The notes: generated by a model not told the origin, from the sequence alone. A stretch of DNA of 64,000 nucleotides from Winogradskyella jejuensis (GCF_900129745.1 NZ_FQWS01000001.1:496001-560000); one strand, 5' to 3'. Counted from the first letter of the stretch, positions 33,895 through 43,883 are shown. Numbers and translations: made by a program.

Positions 33895-34347
33895 ATGAAA
33901 ACTTCAAATCGTTTTGAAGCTGCTATAAAAAAACTCTATATAGCGTTTCACAATAACACATTAAATCCAGAGTGTTGCAAACAGTGTGCTGTAGGAAATA
34001 TTCTTAACAACACAGAAAGTTGGAAATATTTATCTGATGACCATGGCTCTACTCAATTAAATTATATAGGGAAATTTCATCAAAATTTGGGTCGCCGATT
34101 TAATGGTTATACACCTTTAGAATTACTTACTATTGAATCTATTTTTTTGAAAGCCTGTGGCTATAAACTACCCTTACATTATAAAAATGGGAGACCAGAT
34201 AATATCAAAGATAAAGATGTGCTATTTAAGGGGCTCACAGCAGTGATTTCACACTTATGTAGACTCGAAGGTATTGCAAATATTATGGATTACTCAAAGC
34301 TCTTTGAATACGAAAATGATAAACCTAAGTTTGAGTTAGAGTTTTAA
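33895..34347 (+). CDS. Conserved flavobacterial protein with a CCKQC motif
   Basis: A 150-aa soluble protein. The N-terminal part contains NPECCKQCAVGNI, a cluster of three cysteines, plus a fourth Cys in LKACGYKLP and a fifth in LCRLEGI, so it might bind a metal or an Fe-S centre. The middle is helical (YTPLELLTIESIFLKACGY) and the C-terminus is acidic. I recognise no named domain; similar proteins in flavobacteria tend to be labelled as an NQR subunit although they lack any known NQR fold. It ends at a long terminator shared with the convergent nqrF gene. Confidence 0.65.
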   Translation: MKTSNRFEAAIKKLYIAFHNNTLNPECCKQCAVGNILNNTESWKYLSDDHGSTQLNYIGKFHQNLGRRFNGYTPLELLTIESIFLKACGYKLPLHYKNGRPDNIKDKDVLFKGLTAVISHLCRLEGIANIMDYSKLFEYENDKPKFELEF

Positions 34348-34361
34348 ACTCAGAACGTCAT

Positions 34362-34401
34362 AAAACAAAAAGCCAGTGCTATAGCACTGGCTTTTTGTTT
34401 T
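34362..34401. terminator. Bidirectional terminator between the CCKQC gene and the nqr operon
   Basis: A 19-bp perfect stem (AAAACAAAAAGCCAGTGCT with its reverse complement) with a tiny loop, having A tracts on one arm and T tracts on the other, so it works for both convergent transcripts. It ends 15 bp before the nqrF stop. Confidence 0.92.
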
Positions 34402-34415
34402 ATATAATTTAAAGA

Positions 34416-35726
34416 CTATCCTCCAAAGTCATCGAATCTAATATGCTCATCTGGGATACCAAAATCCTCGCCCATTTTCTGAACAGCTTGGTTCATTAAT
34501 GGAGGTCCACAGAAGTATAATTCTATATCTTCTGGTGCATCATGATGGTTAAGGTAATTATCAATCACACAATTGTGAATAAACCCTACAAAACCATCTC
34601 CAGCTTCGTCATTGATATCTTTTTTAACTTTCCAGTTATCTTCTTCTAAAGGCTCAGAAAGCGCCATGTAGAACTTAAAGTTAGGGAAGTCTTTTTCTAA
34701 TTTTCTAAAGTGCTCAATGTAGAACAACTCACGTTTAGAACGTCCACCATACCAATACGTAACTTTACGACCAGTCTTAATTGTTCTAAACAAATGATAT
34801 AAATGCGAACGCATTGGTGCCATACCTGCACCACCTCCTACGTAAAGCATTTCACTTTCAGACTCGTTAATAAAGAACTCTCCATAAGGTCCAGAAATGG
34901 TTACCTTATCTCCTGGCTTTTGCGCAAAAATATAGGATGATGCAATACCTGGATTAACATCCATCCATTGGTTTTTAGATCGGTCCCATGGCGGCGTTGC
35001 TATACGTACATTAAGCATGATTTCACGTCCCTCAGCTGGGTAAGAAGCCATAGAATATGCACGTTCTACAGTTTCAGTGTTTTTCATAACTAAAGGCCAT
35101 AGACCAAACTTATCCCACTCAGCTTGAAACTTATCTGGAGTCTCATGCTCTTCTGGGTGCGCGGTAATGTCGATATCAGAATACTTAATTTCACATGGTG
35201 GAATTTCAATCTGAATATAACCACCGGCTTTGTAATTCATATCCTCAGGAATCTCAACAACAAACTCCTTAATAAATGAGGCTACGTTATAGTTACGTAC
35301 AACGGTAGCTTCCCATTTCTTAATTCCGAAAACTTCTTCTGGAATTGTGATTTCCATATCCTGCTTTACCTTAACTTGGCAAGCTAAACGTGCGCCATGT
35401 TGTAACTCCTTACGAGAAAAGTGAGGCGTCTCTGTTGGTAATGCTTCTCCACCACCAGATAATACATGACATTCACATTGAATACATGTACCACCTCCAC
35501 CACAAGCAGACGGTAAAAACACTTTGTTATTTCCCAAAGTTGAAAGAAGCGTACTTCCTGAAGCAACTTCTATTTCTTTTTCACCGTTAATTGTAATCTT
35601 TACTGGACCTGATGGTGAAAGCTTTTGCTTTACTACCAATAATAGACTCACTAATACCAAGGTAATTAATAAAAACGCCGCAACTGTTGCGATAACTGTT
35701 CCTGTTGTTCCTGCTGCTAAAATCAT
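34416..35726 (-). CDS. nqrF: Na+-translocating NADH:quinone reductase subunit F
   Basis: NqrF takes electrons from NADH. An N-terminal membrane helix (TVIATVAAFLLITLVLVSLLLVV) is followed by a ferredoxin-like domain with the 2Fe-2S ligands in PSACGGGGTCIQCECH and a fourth Cys in LACQVKV. Next comes the FAD domain, with RAYSMASYP, and the NADH domain, with YVGGGAGMAPMRS and the C-terminal YFCGPPLMN. It is 436 aa and ends in the FDDFGG tail typical of NqrF. Last gene of the six-gene operon; the gap to nqrE is 2 bp. Confidence 0.97.
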   Translation of the reverse strand: MILAAGTTGTVIATVAAFLLITLVLVSLLLVVKQKLSPSGPVKITINGEKEIEVASGSTLLSTLGNNKVFLPSACGGGGTCIQCECHVLSGGGEALPTETPHFSRKELQHGARLACQVKVKQDMEITIPEEVFGIKKWEATVVRNYNVASFIKEFVVEIPEDMNYKAGGYIQIEIPPCEIKYSDIDITAHPEEHETPDKFQAEWDKFGLWPLVMKNTETVERAYSMASYPAEGREIMLNVRIATPPWDRSKNQWMDVNPGIASSYIFAQKPGDKVTISGPYGEFFINESESEMLYVGGGAGMAPMRSHLYHLFRTIKTGRKVTYWYGGRSKRELFYIEHFRKLEKDFPNFKFYMALSEPLEEDNWKVKKDINDEAGDGFVGFIHNCVIDNYLNHHDAPEDIELYFCGPPLMNQAVQKMGEDFGIPDEHIRFDDFGG

Positions 35727-35728
35727 AC

Positions 35729-36454
35729 TTAGTCTATAGTTTTAGTGTTTTCAGCTAATGTCTTAGCCTCTTCAGTTTGTTCTTTTTCTATCTTAATAGC
35801 TTGCTCCGTTTTTGGTGCTTCTGCCTCTTCATCTCCTCCCGTAAGCATTCCTCCAAAACTTAAAAATCCAATTCCCATTAAACCTGTAATAATAAATGTA
35901 ATTCCTAAACCTCTTAAAGGTGCTGGTACGTTAGAATATCTAATCTTCTCACGGATAGCCGCAATTGCTAGTATTGCTAAAAACCATCCAATTCCTGAAG
36001 ACACTCCATAATTAAAAGCTAAGCCTAGAGTTTCTATCTCACGAGATTGCATGAATAACGAACCACCTAAGATGGCACAGTTTACTGCAATTAACGGTAA
36101 GAAAATACCAAGTGAGTTGTATAACGATGGAGAAAATTTCTCCACCACAATCTCTACCAACTGAACCATTGTTGCAATAGTTGCGATAAACATAATGAAG
36201 GAAAGAAAACCTAAATCATAATCGGCATATTCTGCACCTAACCATGACAGTGCTCCTGGTTGTAATAAATATTGGTCTAGCAACCAGTTTAAAGGCACAG
36301 TTATAGCTAGTACAAAGATAACTGCGGCTCCAAGACCTACAGCAGTGGCTACCTTCTTGGATACAGCTAAATATGAGCACATACCTAAGAAAACAGCAAA
36401 CACCATGTTATCTATAAAAATCGACTTGAAAAATAATTCGATGTGTTCTATCAT
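35729..36454 (-). CDS. nqrE: Na+-translocating NADH:quinone reductase subunit E
   Basis: A membrane protein with six helices and the conserved segments VFAVFLGMCSYLAVSKK, IMFIATIATMVQLVEI and VNCAILGGSLFMQ; the two Cys lie in the symmetrical helices that bind the intramembrane Fe. It is 241 aa, longer than the usual 198, because of a charged Glu/Lys/Thr-rich tail after GGMLTGG (about 40 residues) that the core fold does not need. Its start is 33 bp after nqrD ends. Confidence 0.95.
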   Translation of the reverse strand: MIEHIELFFKSIFIDNMVFAVFLGMCSYLAVSKKVATAVGLGAAVIFVLAITVPLNWLLDQYLLQPGALSWLGAEYADYDLGFLSFIMFIATIATMVQLVEIVVEKFSPSLYNSLGIFLPLIAVNCAILGGSLFMQSREIETLGLAFNYGVSSGIGWFLAILAIAAIREKIRYSNVPAPLRGLGITFIITGLMGIGFLSFGGMLTGGDEEAEAPKTEQAIKIEKEQTEEAKTLAENTKTID

Positions 36455-36487
36455 TGTCTTTTATTTTAAATTCTTTTATAAAGAATA

Positions 36488-37132
36488 TTAATCTTCGATT
36501 AAATCTTTGTTTCTACTACGTTGTACCCAAATAATTAGACCTACAATAATTAAAGCCATTGGTGGCATTAACATAAATCCGTTGTTTTCGTAACCTATTG
36601 AGTAAACACCTGTCTTCTCGATTGGGTCTCCTAATACAGGAATTCCTAATAAAGTACCAGAGCCTAATAATTCTCTAAAGAATCCTACAATTATTAAGAT
36701 AACTGCATAACCTAAAGCATTACCTATACCATCTAAGAAGGATTTCCAAGGTCCATTACCTAAGGCAAAAGCTTCAAAACGCCCCATAATAATACAGTTA
36801 GTAATAATTAAACCAACAAATACAGAAAGTGTTTTACTTAATTCGTAAGCGAATGCTTTTAATACTTGGTCAACTATGATTACTAATGAGGCTACAACAA
36901 TAAGCTGTACAATAATTCTAATTTTTGAAGGAATAATATTTCGCATTAACGAAATAACAACATTACCTACACCCAAAACGAATAATACGGCAAAACTCAT
37001 AACTATAGAGGCTTTGAGCTCTGCTGTAATTGCTAATGCAGAACAAATACCTAATACTTGAATTGTAATAGGGTTATTATCTGCTAACGGGTCCGTGATT
37101 AACTTTGCGTCTTTTTTTGAAAGTAGTCCCAT
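36488..37132 (-). CDS. nqrD: Na+-translocating NADH:quinone reductase subunit D
   Basis: A six-helix membrane subunit of the Na+ pump, homologous to NqrE. Landmarks are [16 protein letters not shown] near the N-terminus and [20 protein letters not shown] in the middle, where the two symmetric Cys-containing helices contribute to the Fe site with NqrE. 214 aa, normal length. It starts 1 bp after the end of nqrC. Confidence 0.96.
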   Translation of the reverse strand: MGLLSKKDAKLITDPLADNNPITIQVLGICSALAITAELKASIVMSFAVLFVLGVGNVVISLMRNIIPSKIRIIVQLIVVASLVIIVDQVLKAFAYELSKTLSVFVGLIITNCIIMGRFEAFALGNGPWKSFLDGIGNALGYAVILIIVGFFRELLGSGTLLGIPVLGDPIEKTGVYSIGYENNGFMLMPPMALIIVGLIIWVQRSRNKDLIED

Positions 37133-37133
37133 A

Positions 37134-37922
37134 TTAATTTAAAGTTTTAAAGTAAGGTAAATACAATTTTAAATCGCTTTTTATCATTGCAGAAACACCA
37201 TCACCTGTAATAGTTGCGCCTGCTAATGCATCGACTTCATAATCGTCTTTAGTTTCATTTTTTGGGTCATTATTTCCCTTAGCTACAGTAATACCTTTAA
37301 ATACTCCTGCTTCAGTTAATAAACGCTCTCCGTAAAAGTCGTCCATAAAGTAACGTTGCTTAATATTTGCACCAAGACCTGGAGTTTCACCAGCATGATC
37401 GAAGAATGTACCTCTAACAACCATATCTTCATCTAAAGCTACATATCCCCAAATAGCATCCCAAAGTCCTTTCCCACGAATAGGTGCGACATATACCTTC
37501 TTTCCTTCTTGCTGTCCAACAAATAATGGTAAAAATCTAGATTCTCCATTTTTGTAACGTGCTTGTTGCTTCTTTACATCTATTAAATAAGGCTCTTTCC
37601 CTCCGTTAGCATCCATGAATTCTTGACGCGTCATTGTTTTAACAATTTCTCCATCTTTCACTTCGATTACCAATTGCTCTGAGATGTTAGTTTTAAAAGC
37701 TTCAGCTACTTTATCAGTAGAGACAAACGTGATATCTCCATCACCTTCGTTAGCATTTACACCCATTGCATAAAGAATGTTTTGTTGTTTTTCCATTCTT
37801 TTATTTTCATCAATATTTGGCGCAAGAGACGATGCTGTAAAGGCCAATAAAGACCCAACAACTAATACCATTGCTACTGCAAATATGATGGTGTACGAAT
37901 TTTTATCTGTATCGACTGCCAT
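37134..37922 (-). CDS. nqrC: Na+-translocating NADH:quinone reductase subunit C
   Basis: The periplasmic FMN-carrying subunit. A single N-terminal membrane helix ([19 protein letters not shown]) is followed by an FMN-binding domain with the PYLIDVKKQ and [13 protein letters not shown] segments, the [11 protein letters not shown] motif and the flavinylation motif AGATITGDG, in which Thr237 should carry covalent FMN attached by ApbE. 262 aa. Adjacent to nqrD (1 bp) and nqrB (2 bp). Confidence 0.97.
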   Translation of the reverse strand: MAVDTDKNSYTIIFAVAMVLVVGSLLAFTASSLAPNIDENKRMEKQQNILYAMGVNANEGDGDITFVSTDKVAEAFKTNISEQLVIEVKDGEIVKTMTRQEFMDANGGKEPYLIDVKKQQARYKNGESRFLPLFVGQQEGKKVYVAPIRGKGLWDAIWGYVALDEDMVVRGTFFDHAGETPGLGANIKQRYFMDDFYGERLLTEAGVFKGITVAKGNNDPKNETKDDYEVDALAGATITGDGVSAMIKSDLKLYLPYFKTLN

Positions 37923-37924
37923 AA

Positions 37925-39133
37925 TTATGCTGCTTTTACTTTTACACGTTTAAGTCTACGCTTCACATTACCTTGAACCACATAGTGGTCAATAGTTGGT
38001 GCGAAAACATTCATTAATAATATTGCTAAGAATACGCCTTCTGGGTATGCTGGGTTGAATACACGAATCATAATAGAAATAAATCCTATTAAGAAACCAT
38101 ATATCCATTTACCCTTATTAGTTTGAGATGCCGTTACTGGGTCTGTAGCCATATAAACTGCACCAAATAGTATACTTCCTATAATTAAATGTTGCCAGAA
38201 CGGAACACTCATTAATCCATAAAACTTACTTGATTCTCCAATCCATCCAGCATCTACTACGCCATTAAAAATTAAGCCCATGGTTAATGCGCCGATTAAT
38301 GTAGAAAGTATAATTCTCCAGCTTCCAATTTTGGTGAATATTAAAAATAAAGCTCCGATGATAATCAAAAACTTTGAAGTCTCACCTACTGAGCCAGGAA
38401 TAATTCCCCAGAACATATCCCAATAATCGATTCCTGCAAGAGAACTATTTTGAGCATAAGCTCCTAATAATGTTTCACCTGAATATGCATCTGGTGTCCC
38501 GGCAGCTGCTGTTGCGCCGTGCACCCATACTTTATCTCCTGACATCCATGTAGGATAAGCAAAGAATAAAAATGCTCTGATGGTTAGTGCAGGATTAAGA
38601 ATATTCATTCCTGTACCACCAAATACTTCTTTACCAATAACAACACCGAATACAACGGCTACTGCAAGCATCCATAGCGGAATATCAACAGGAACAATTA
38701 ATGGTACTAGCATACCCGTAACTAAGTAGCCTTCTTCTACTTCGTGACCTTTAATAACAGCGAATAAAAACTCAACTGCCAGACCAACACCGTAAGACAC
38801 AACGACTAATGGCAATACTTTAACAATACCTATCCATAGATTATCAAGGGTCCAGAAAGAAGCCCCTAAAAATCCATCTGCAGATTCTATCATACCTTGA
38901 GCAAGGTAATGTTGGTAACCCGCGTTAAACATACCAAAAATTAAACATGGTACGAGTGCTAAGATTACTGTATTCATTGTACGCTTTAAATCGTCCGCAG
39001 CTTTTATGTGCGTTCCATTGTGCGTAGTTTCGTTTGGTGTATACAAAAACGTAAATAAGGCATTAAAGGCAGGAAGCCATTTCTTATCCTTATTCTTCAT
39101 TTTAAAACTGTGTAAATTTTGTTTTAAACCCAT
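37925..39133 (-). CDS. nqrB: Na+-translocating NADH:quinone reductase subunit B
   Basis: A ten-helix subunit carrying covalent FMN. The flavinylation site is the Thr252 in PGSVGETSK; EVFGGTGMNILNPAL precedes it and MATDPVTASQTNKGKWIYG follows. The N-terminal soluble region (MKNKDKKWLPAFNALF) docks to NqrA. Length is 402 aa. Its ATG overlaps the nqrA stop by one base (TAATG), so translation is coupled. Confidence 0.97.
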   Translation of the reverse strand: MGLKQNLHSFKMKNKDKKWLPAFNALFTFLYTPNETTHNGTHIKAADDLKRTMNTVILALVPCLIFGMFNAGYQHYLAQGMIESADGFLGASFWTLDNLWIGIVKVLPLVVVSYGVGLAVEFLFAVIKGHEVEEGYLVTGMLVPLIVPVDIPLWMLAVAVVFGVVIGKEVFGGTGMNILNPALTIRAFLFFAYPTWMSGDKVWVHGATAAAGTPDAYSGETLLGAYAQNSSLAGIDYWDMFWGIIPGSVGETSKFLIIIGALFLIFTKIGSWRIILSTLIGALTMGLIFNGVVDAGWIGESSKFYGLMSVPFWQHLIIGSILFGAVYMATDPVTASQTNKGKWIYGFLIGFISIMIRVFNPAYPEGVFLAILLMNVFAPTIDHYVVQGNVKRRLKRVKVKAA

Positions 39134-40485
39134 TATCCTATCTCTTTAAGCATTAAGTCTAATCCTTCTCTAATTATTTTTTGATGTGGTTGTTTTGACA
39201 CACAGATAAATTCTGTTAATGCAAAATCCTCTGGTGCTACTTCATACATTCCTAAAGCTTCCATTTCATCCAAATCTTTGTACATACAAGCCTTTAAGAT
39301 TTGTAATGGATATATATCAAGTGGAAAAACCTCTTCGTAATTCCCCGTAAGTACAAATGCACGGTGTTCTCCGTTTGTATTCGTATTTAAGTCATACTTT
39401 TTCTTTGGATTTAACCAAGAAAACGTCAGTGCACGTGTTGTAGATACTTTATTGAAAATTGGCTTATTCCATCCAAAAAATTCATAATCGTCACCTTCAG
39501 GAATAACTGTAATAACATTACTGTAGTAATCTAAATTTCCATCAGGATTGATTTCTTTTCCAGATAATACATTTCCAGAGATAATTCTATCATTACCGTC
39601 TTTGTCTACACCATTGTCATAAACCATAGTTGCTACCTCAGCACCTATTTTAGTTCTGAAATAACGAGGTCGTTTTACAGAAGAACCTGCTAAAGCAACA
39701 ACGCGCTCTGCATTAAATCTTCCTGTTAAAAGTAATTCTCCAATTATAACAAGGTCTTGAGCATTTAACGTCCAAACCACTTCACCTTTGTTAACTGGAG
39801 CAACCTTATTAATTAAAGTTCCTACGTTTCCAGCAGGATGTGGTCCAGATACTTTGTGAGTAGTTACATCACTTAAGTTAGAAAACACAGAACTTATATC
39901 TCTTGGCACAGATATATGCACTTGACCTTCTGTAAGTTTTGCTAGAGCAGAAACTGCTGCTTGCAATTCTGCTTCTTTTCCTTCAAGAACATAATCTAAA
40001 TCTGCCGCCAAAGGCGCTGAAGCATAACCAGAGATAAAAATATCTCTAGGCGTACTGTCTGCTTTTGCAACAACATCGTAAGGACGCTGTTTTATAAAAG
40101 CCCAACAACCTGATGCCAACAAATGTGCTTTTACTGCGTCTGCGTTAGCATTTGCATCTAACTTAGCATACTCTGCATAAATTTGCTCTTTGTCTGCATT
40201 AATTTTTATGCCGTCTATTCTACGCTTTGGACCACGCTGTACTTCTGTTACCTCACCTGATACTGGCGATACGAACTTCATATCTTCGTTTTCCTTGTTG
40301 TAAAATAATGTTTCCCCTGCCTTTACTCGTGTACCTTCTTTGGCAACTAGTTTTGGTGTAATACTGTGAAAATCTTCTGGCCTAATAGTGTAAGTATTGC
40401 TAATAATAGCATTTTCGGTGGTCTTTTCGGCTTCACCCACCAATTTAATGTCTAAGCCTTTTTTTACTCTAATGTCTTTGGACAT
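39133..40485 (-). CDS. nqrA: Na+-translocating NADH:quinone reductase subunit A
   Basis: First gene of the operon and a peripheral subunit exposed to the cytoplasm. It opens with IRVKKGLDIKLVGEA, a biotinyl-lipoyl-like domain with SPVSGEVTEVQRGPKRRID, and the Rossmann-like middle with VSGPHPAGNVGTLINKVAP. Length (450 aa) is normal. The complex exports Na+ while reducing menaquinone, giving the cell a sodium motive force that the nearby DASS transporter could use. Confidence 0.97.
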   Translation of the reverse strand: MSKDIRVKKGLDIKLVGEAEKTTENAIISNTYTIRPEDFHSITPKLVAKEGTRVKAGETLFYNKENEDMKFVSPVSGEVTEVQRGPKRRIDGIKINADKEQIYAEYAKLDANANADAVKAHLLASGCWAFIKQRPYDVVAKADSTPRDIFISGYASAPLAADLDYVLEGKEAELQAAVSALAKLTEGQVHISVPRDISSVFSNLSDVTTHKVSGPHPAGNVGTLINKVAPVNKGEVVWTLNAQDLVIIGELLLTGRFNAERVVALAGSSVKRPRYFRTKIGAEVATMVYDNGVDKDGNDRIISGNVLSGKEINPDGNLDYYSNVITVIPEGDDYEFFGWNKPIFNKVSTTRALTFSWLNPKKKYDLNTNTNGEHRAFVLTGNYEEVFPLDIYPLQILKACMYKDLDEMEALGMYEVAPEDFALTEFICVSKQPHQKIIREGLDLMLKEIG

Positions 40486-40518
40486 ATGTCTTAAGATTAG
40501 TTATCTAAAAAATCGGTG

Positions 40519-40526
40519 CAAAAATA
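40519..40526 (-). promoter_or_regulatory. Putative -7 box (TATTTTTG) of the nqr operon
   Basis: On the minus strand it reads TATTTTTG, 33 bp before the nqrA ATG; no good -33 element is at 18-20 bp. Confidence 0.5.
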
Positions 40527-40701
40527 CGAATTAAAGGCTAAATAATCTGAAGCAATCTCAAAATTTTTAGTTAATTATTAACCTCTAATGAGTGAGAATG
40601 TTGGTTTGTCTAACTATCCTAATTAATTTTGAAGAAAACCCACAAAAAGATTAAACAAGCACTTTGTAATTTTAGCCAAAGAATAAGGCACGGAATTTGA
40701 T

Positions 40702-40709
40702 TATCTTTG
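40702..40709 (+). promoter_or_regulatory. Putative -7 box (TATCTTTG) of the T9SS plug-like gene
   Basis: It matches TAnnTTTG 24 bp before the ATG; the -33 element is not clear. Confidence 0.5.
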
Positions 40710-40733
40710 TAATTCTTAACAGAAACACCAAGC

Positions 40734-41981
40734 ATGATTAAAAAATCGCTTTTATCTATAATAACCTTAGCTTTTTACTTTTCAAGTTTTTCTCAAGCTG
40801 AGGAAATTCTACCTCCAGATTTTATAAAAACAATAACTTTTAAAGGGAGTACAAATCAAGCACAATTACCTATCCTAAGATTAGGTGAGCCTTTTACATT
40901 AGAGTTTGATGCTTTAACTGGTAATGAGGAAGATTTCTATTATAAAATCGAGCATTTTGATTTTGATTGGAAGCCTTCACTTTTAGTAAAAGGTGAGTAT
41001 CTTAAAGGTATTGACAATGTTAGAATCATTAATTATTTAAATTCTGAAAACACCTTTCAAATCTATTCGCATTACGATATAAGGATTCCTAATCAGCAAA
41101 CCAGAGGCTTGCTTAAGTCGGGAAATTATATGATTACGGTCTACGATGATTATGATGAAGTTATGTTTTCTAGAAAGTTTATGGTCGTAGAAGATATTGT
41201 AACTGTTGGTGTTCAACCAAAACGCACTCGTAATTTTGAAACTATAAACGAGAAGCAGATTGTAAATTTTAAAATTAATTCAGGTAGTCTCAACCTAAAC
41301 AATCCGCTAGAAACCATCAAAACATTAGTTATTCAAAATAACAACCTTAAAACTGCCATCACCAATCTAAAGCCACAGTTTGCAACTGGCAGAGAACTCA
41401 TATATAGGTATGACAAAGAAGCCTCATTCTGGGCAGGAAATGAATACCTAAACTTTGAAAGCAAAAACGAGCGCGCAGCCAATTTAGGGGTTCAGTTTAT
41501 AGATTTAAAAGAGCTTTATCATAACTATTTATTTAAACAAATAAGCAGAAAAAACAGACCCTACACTTGGAATCCAGACATCAATGGTAACTTTCTTATC
41601 AATGCTATAGATGTAGACAATGTAGATGTTGAAGCAGATTATGTGGTTACTCATTTTACATTAATTTCTGAGGAATTCCCAGGCAAGGACGTCCATGTTT
41701 TTGGTAATTTCAACAATTTTGAAGTTGAAGACATGAATCGTATGTTTTACAACAGAGAGCGCGGTCAATACGAATGTGACATTAAACTAAAGCAAGGGTT
41801 TTACAACTATAAATTTGTAACCGTAGATTTAGATGGAACTATTGACGAAGGTGCTATAAGCGGAAACTTCTGGCAAACCGAAAACAACTACAAAGTTCTT
41901 GTTTACTACCGTGATTTAGGAGCGCGTTTTGACCGTTTGATTGGTTATGGAGAGGCTAATTCTGAGAGAATTACAAATTAA
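40734..41981 (+). CDS. Type IX secretion system plug-like protein (DUF5103)
   Basis: A 415-aa exported protein: signal peptide MIKKSLLSIITLAFYFSSFSQA, then an N-terminal beta domain with LPILRLGEPFTLEFDAL, EDFYYKIEHFDFDW and IRIPNQQTRGLLKSGNYMITVYDDY and a C-terminal Ig-like domain with DVHVFGNFNNF and QGFYNYKFVTVD. This is the two-domain arrangement of the DUF5103 family, which contains the protein that closes the SprA/Sov translocon from the periplasm. It is transcribed alone, 248 bp from the divergent nqr operon. Confidence 0.88.
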   Translation: MIKKSLLSIITLAFYFSSFSQAEEILPPDFIKTITFKGSTNQAQLPILRLGEPFTLEFDALTGNEEDFYYKIEHFDFDWKPSLLVKGEYLKGIDNVRIINYLNSENTFQIYSHYDIRIPNQQTRGLLKSGNYMITVYDDYDEVMFSRKFMVVEDIVTVGVQPKRTRNFETINEKQIVNFKINSGSLNLNNPLETIKTLVIQNNNLKTAITNLKPQFATGRELIYRYDKEASFWAGNEYLNFESKNERAANLGVQFIDLKELYHNYLFKQISRKNRPYTWNPDINGNFLINAIDVDNVDVEADYVVTHFTLISEEFPGKDVHVFGNFNNFEVEDMNRMFYNRERGQYECDIKLKQGFYNYKFVTVDLDGTIDEGAISGNFWQTENNYKVLVYYRDLGARFDRLIGYGEANSERITN

Positions 41982-42060
41982 TAAACTTTTTTCTTACCGA
42001 GAATTTGTAAGTATCTTCACTGCATTGAGACCTATTCTCAAATTACACAACAGATAAAAT

Positions 42061-43437
42061 ATGCATCAAGACCTCGAGTTATTTTCAGAACTTTGTGATT
42101 TTCTTTTAGATGAAGAAAAAAATAATCCCGTTGCAACGCCAATAGCCACTTCAGAATTATTTGAAAAGTTAGATTTATCTTTAAAAGACGAGGGTGTTGT
42201 TGACCAAGACCTAACTTTAGCTTTAAAAGCTATTATAAAACATACGCCTAAGACGGCTTCAACATCTTTTTTTAATCAATTATTTGGAGGACGTAAGGGT
42301 AAGGCTTCACTGGGTGATTTATTATCTGTGATGCTAAACAACAGCATGTACACCTACAAAGTTGCGGGTCCACAAGTGGGTCTTGAAAAAGAAATTATCT
42401 CACAAATTTGTAGACTTTCGGGTTATCCAGAAGGTAGCGGAGGCACTTTAGCTGCAGGTGGTTCTATGACTAATTTCATGGCATTACTCATGGCAAGAGA
42501 CCATAAGTTTCCTGAAATTCGTACTGAAGGCACAAGACAAAACATTACTTTATACACTTCTGAAGCTTCACATTATTCAATAGCGAAAAATGCAGCACTA
42601 GCTGGTATTGGTAGTAATAACGTAAGACTTATTAACTGCAACGCTAAAGGCGAAATGAGTGCAGAACATTTAGAAGAAGTCATTGAAAATGATGTTAATA
42701 AAGGTTTTATACCCTTTTTTGTCAACGCAACTGCTGGCACAACAGTTTTAGGTGCCTTCGATAATATTACAGCTTTAAGTCAAGTATGTAAAAAACACAA
42801 TATATGGTTGCACGTTGATGGCGCGTATTGCGGGAGCGTTATTTTTAGTAACCGATACAAACATCTTGTAAAAGGACTTGAACTCACAGATTCTTTTAGC
42901 CTTAACGCCCACAAAATGTTAGGCACACCTCTTAGCTGTTCTATAATAATAACAAAACATAAAGAGCAATTACACCATTCTTTTTCTAATGAAGCAGAAT
43001 ATCTGTACCAAACAGATGGTGATGATTATAACCTTGGAAAAACCTCTTTACAGTGTGGACGCAGAAACGATGCGCTGAAGTTATGGACACTTTGGAAATC
43101 TGTTGGCACCAAAGGATTAGAGAAAATTGTTGACCATCAATTTGAGTTGGCTCAATTTGCAAGAGATTACATAAATAACCACCCCGATTATACATTAAAC
43201 AGTTTTGACGATTCTATCTCGGTGTGTTTTAATTATAAGGACGTCCCAGCCAATACGCTATGCACAGCACTTTACGAAGATTCTAAGCTTATGGTTGGCT
43301 TTGGAAAGTTTAGAAACACTGAATTTGTAAGAATGGTTACCATTAATACTGTTTTAGAAAAAGAAGATATCCTTAACTTTTTTGAAACTATTGAGACCTA
43401 TGTCTCTAAAGAATTGTTAAAAAACAGCCTATCATAG
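42061..43437 (+). CDS. PLP-dependent group II decarboxylase
   Basis: A 458-aa amino acid decarboxylase of the glutamate/aromatic/diaminobutyrate type. The early GGTLAAGGSMTNFMALLMARD binds the phosphate, HVDGAYCGSVIF carries the Asp paired with the pyridine nitrogen, and FSLNAHKMLGTPLSCS holds the Schiff-base Lys. The C-terminal domain is complete. Substrate not readable: aspartate, glutamate, tyrosine or 2,4-diaminobutyrate are all possible. It is transcribed alone, 79 bp after the plug-like gene; a weak TATCTTCA box precedes it. Confidence 0.87.
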   Translation: MHQDLELFSELCDFLLDEEKNNPVATPIATSELFEKLDLSLKDEGVVDQDLTLALKAIIKHTPKTASTSFFNQLFGGRKGKASLGDLLSVMLNNSMYTYKVAGPQVGLEKEIISQICRLSGYPEGSGGTLAAGGSMTNFMALLMARDHKFPEIRTEGTRQNITLYTSEASHYSIAKNAALAGIGSNNVRLINCNAKGEMSAEHLEEVIENDVNKGFIPFFVNATAGTTVLGAFDNITALSQVCKKHNIWLHVDGAYCGSVIFSNRYKHLVKGLELTDSFSLNAHKMLGTPLSCSIIITKHKEQLHHSFSNEAEYLYQTDGDDYNLGKTSLQCGRRNDALKLWTLWKSVGTKGLEKIVDHQFELAQFARDYINNHPDYTLNSFDDSISVCFNYKDVPANTLCTALYEDSKLMVGFGKFRNTEFVRMVTINTVLEKEDILNFFETIETYVSKELLKNSLS

Positions 43438-43496
43438 ACTTATAGCATTTAACAAATAAAAAAATACCTTATCTTCGTTTTCGAACAAAAAAAGCA

Positions 43497-43883
43497 ATGA
43501 TACAACAAGTTACAAGCGGAATTAAAATTTCTGTAGAAACTGAATTTGAAGGTACATTTTATAAAAATTATAAAATGAACTTTGCATTTGCTTATAAAAT
43601 CACCATCGAGAACCAAGGTAATGACGTCGTACAACTCAACTCGCGTTATTGGAAAATAAAAGATGCCTTAAATAATATCGAAGTTGTTCGCGGTGAAGGC
43701 GTCATTGGCAGAAAGCCCATTCTAAAACCTGGCGAATCTCACACTTACAGTTCTGGATGTTTATTAACTTCTCCTTTTGGAAGCATGCATGGTTACTACA
43801 ACATGATTAATTTTTCAAACTCTAAAGAGTTTAAAGTCTATATTCCTTCTTTTAAGTTGAGTGCGCCGTTTTCTTTAAACTAA
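43497..43883 (+). CDS. apaG: ApaG-domain protein
   Basis: A 128-aa fibronectin-III-like protein; the ApaG pattern is evident in ISVETEFEGTFYKNYKMNFAFAYKITIENQGNDVV, written here only in its order of features: strand-rich start, then SRYWKIKDA, VVRGEGVIGRKPILKPGES and YYSSGCLL-like TYSSGCLLTSPFGSMHGYY. ApaG is linked to Co2+/Mg2+ efflux phenotypes in enterobacteria; its biochemical role is unclear. Its stop overlaps the convergent DUF6695-like gene by 4 bp. Confidence 0.9.
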   Translation: MIQQVTSGIKISVETEFEGTFYKNYKMNFAFAYKITIENQGNDVVQLNSRYWKIKDALNNIEVVRGEGVIGRKPILKPGESHTYSSGCLLTSPFGSMHGYYNMINFSNSKEFKVYIPSFKLSAPFSLN

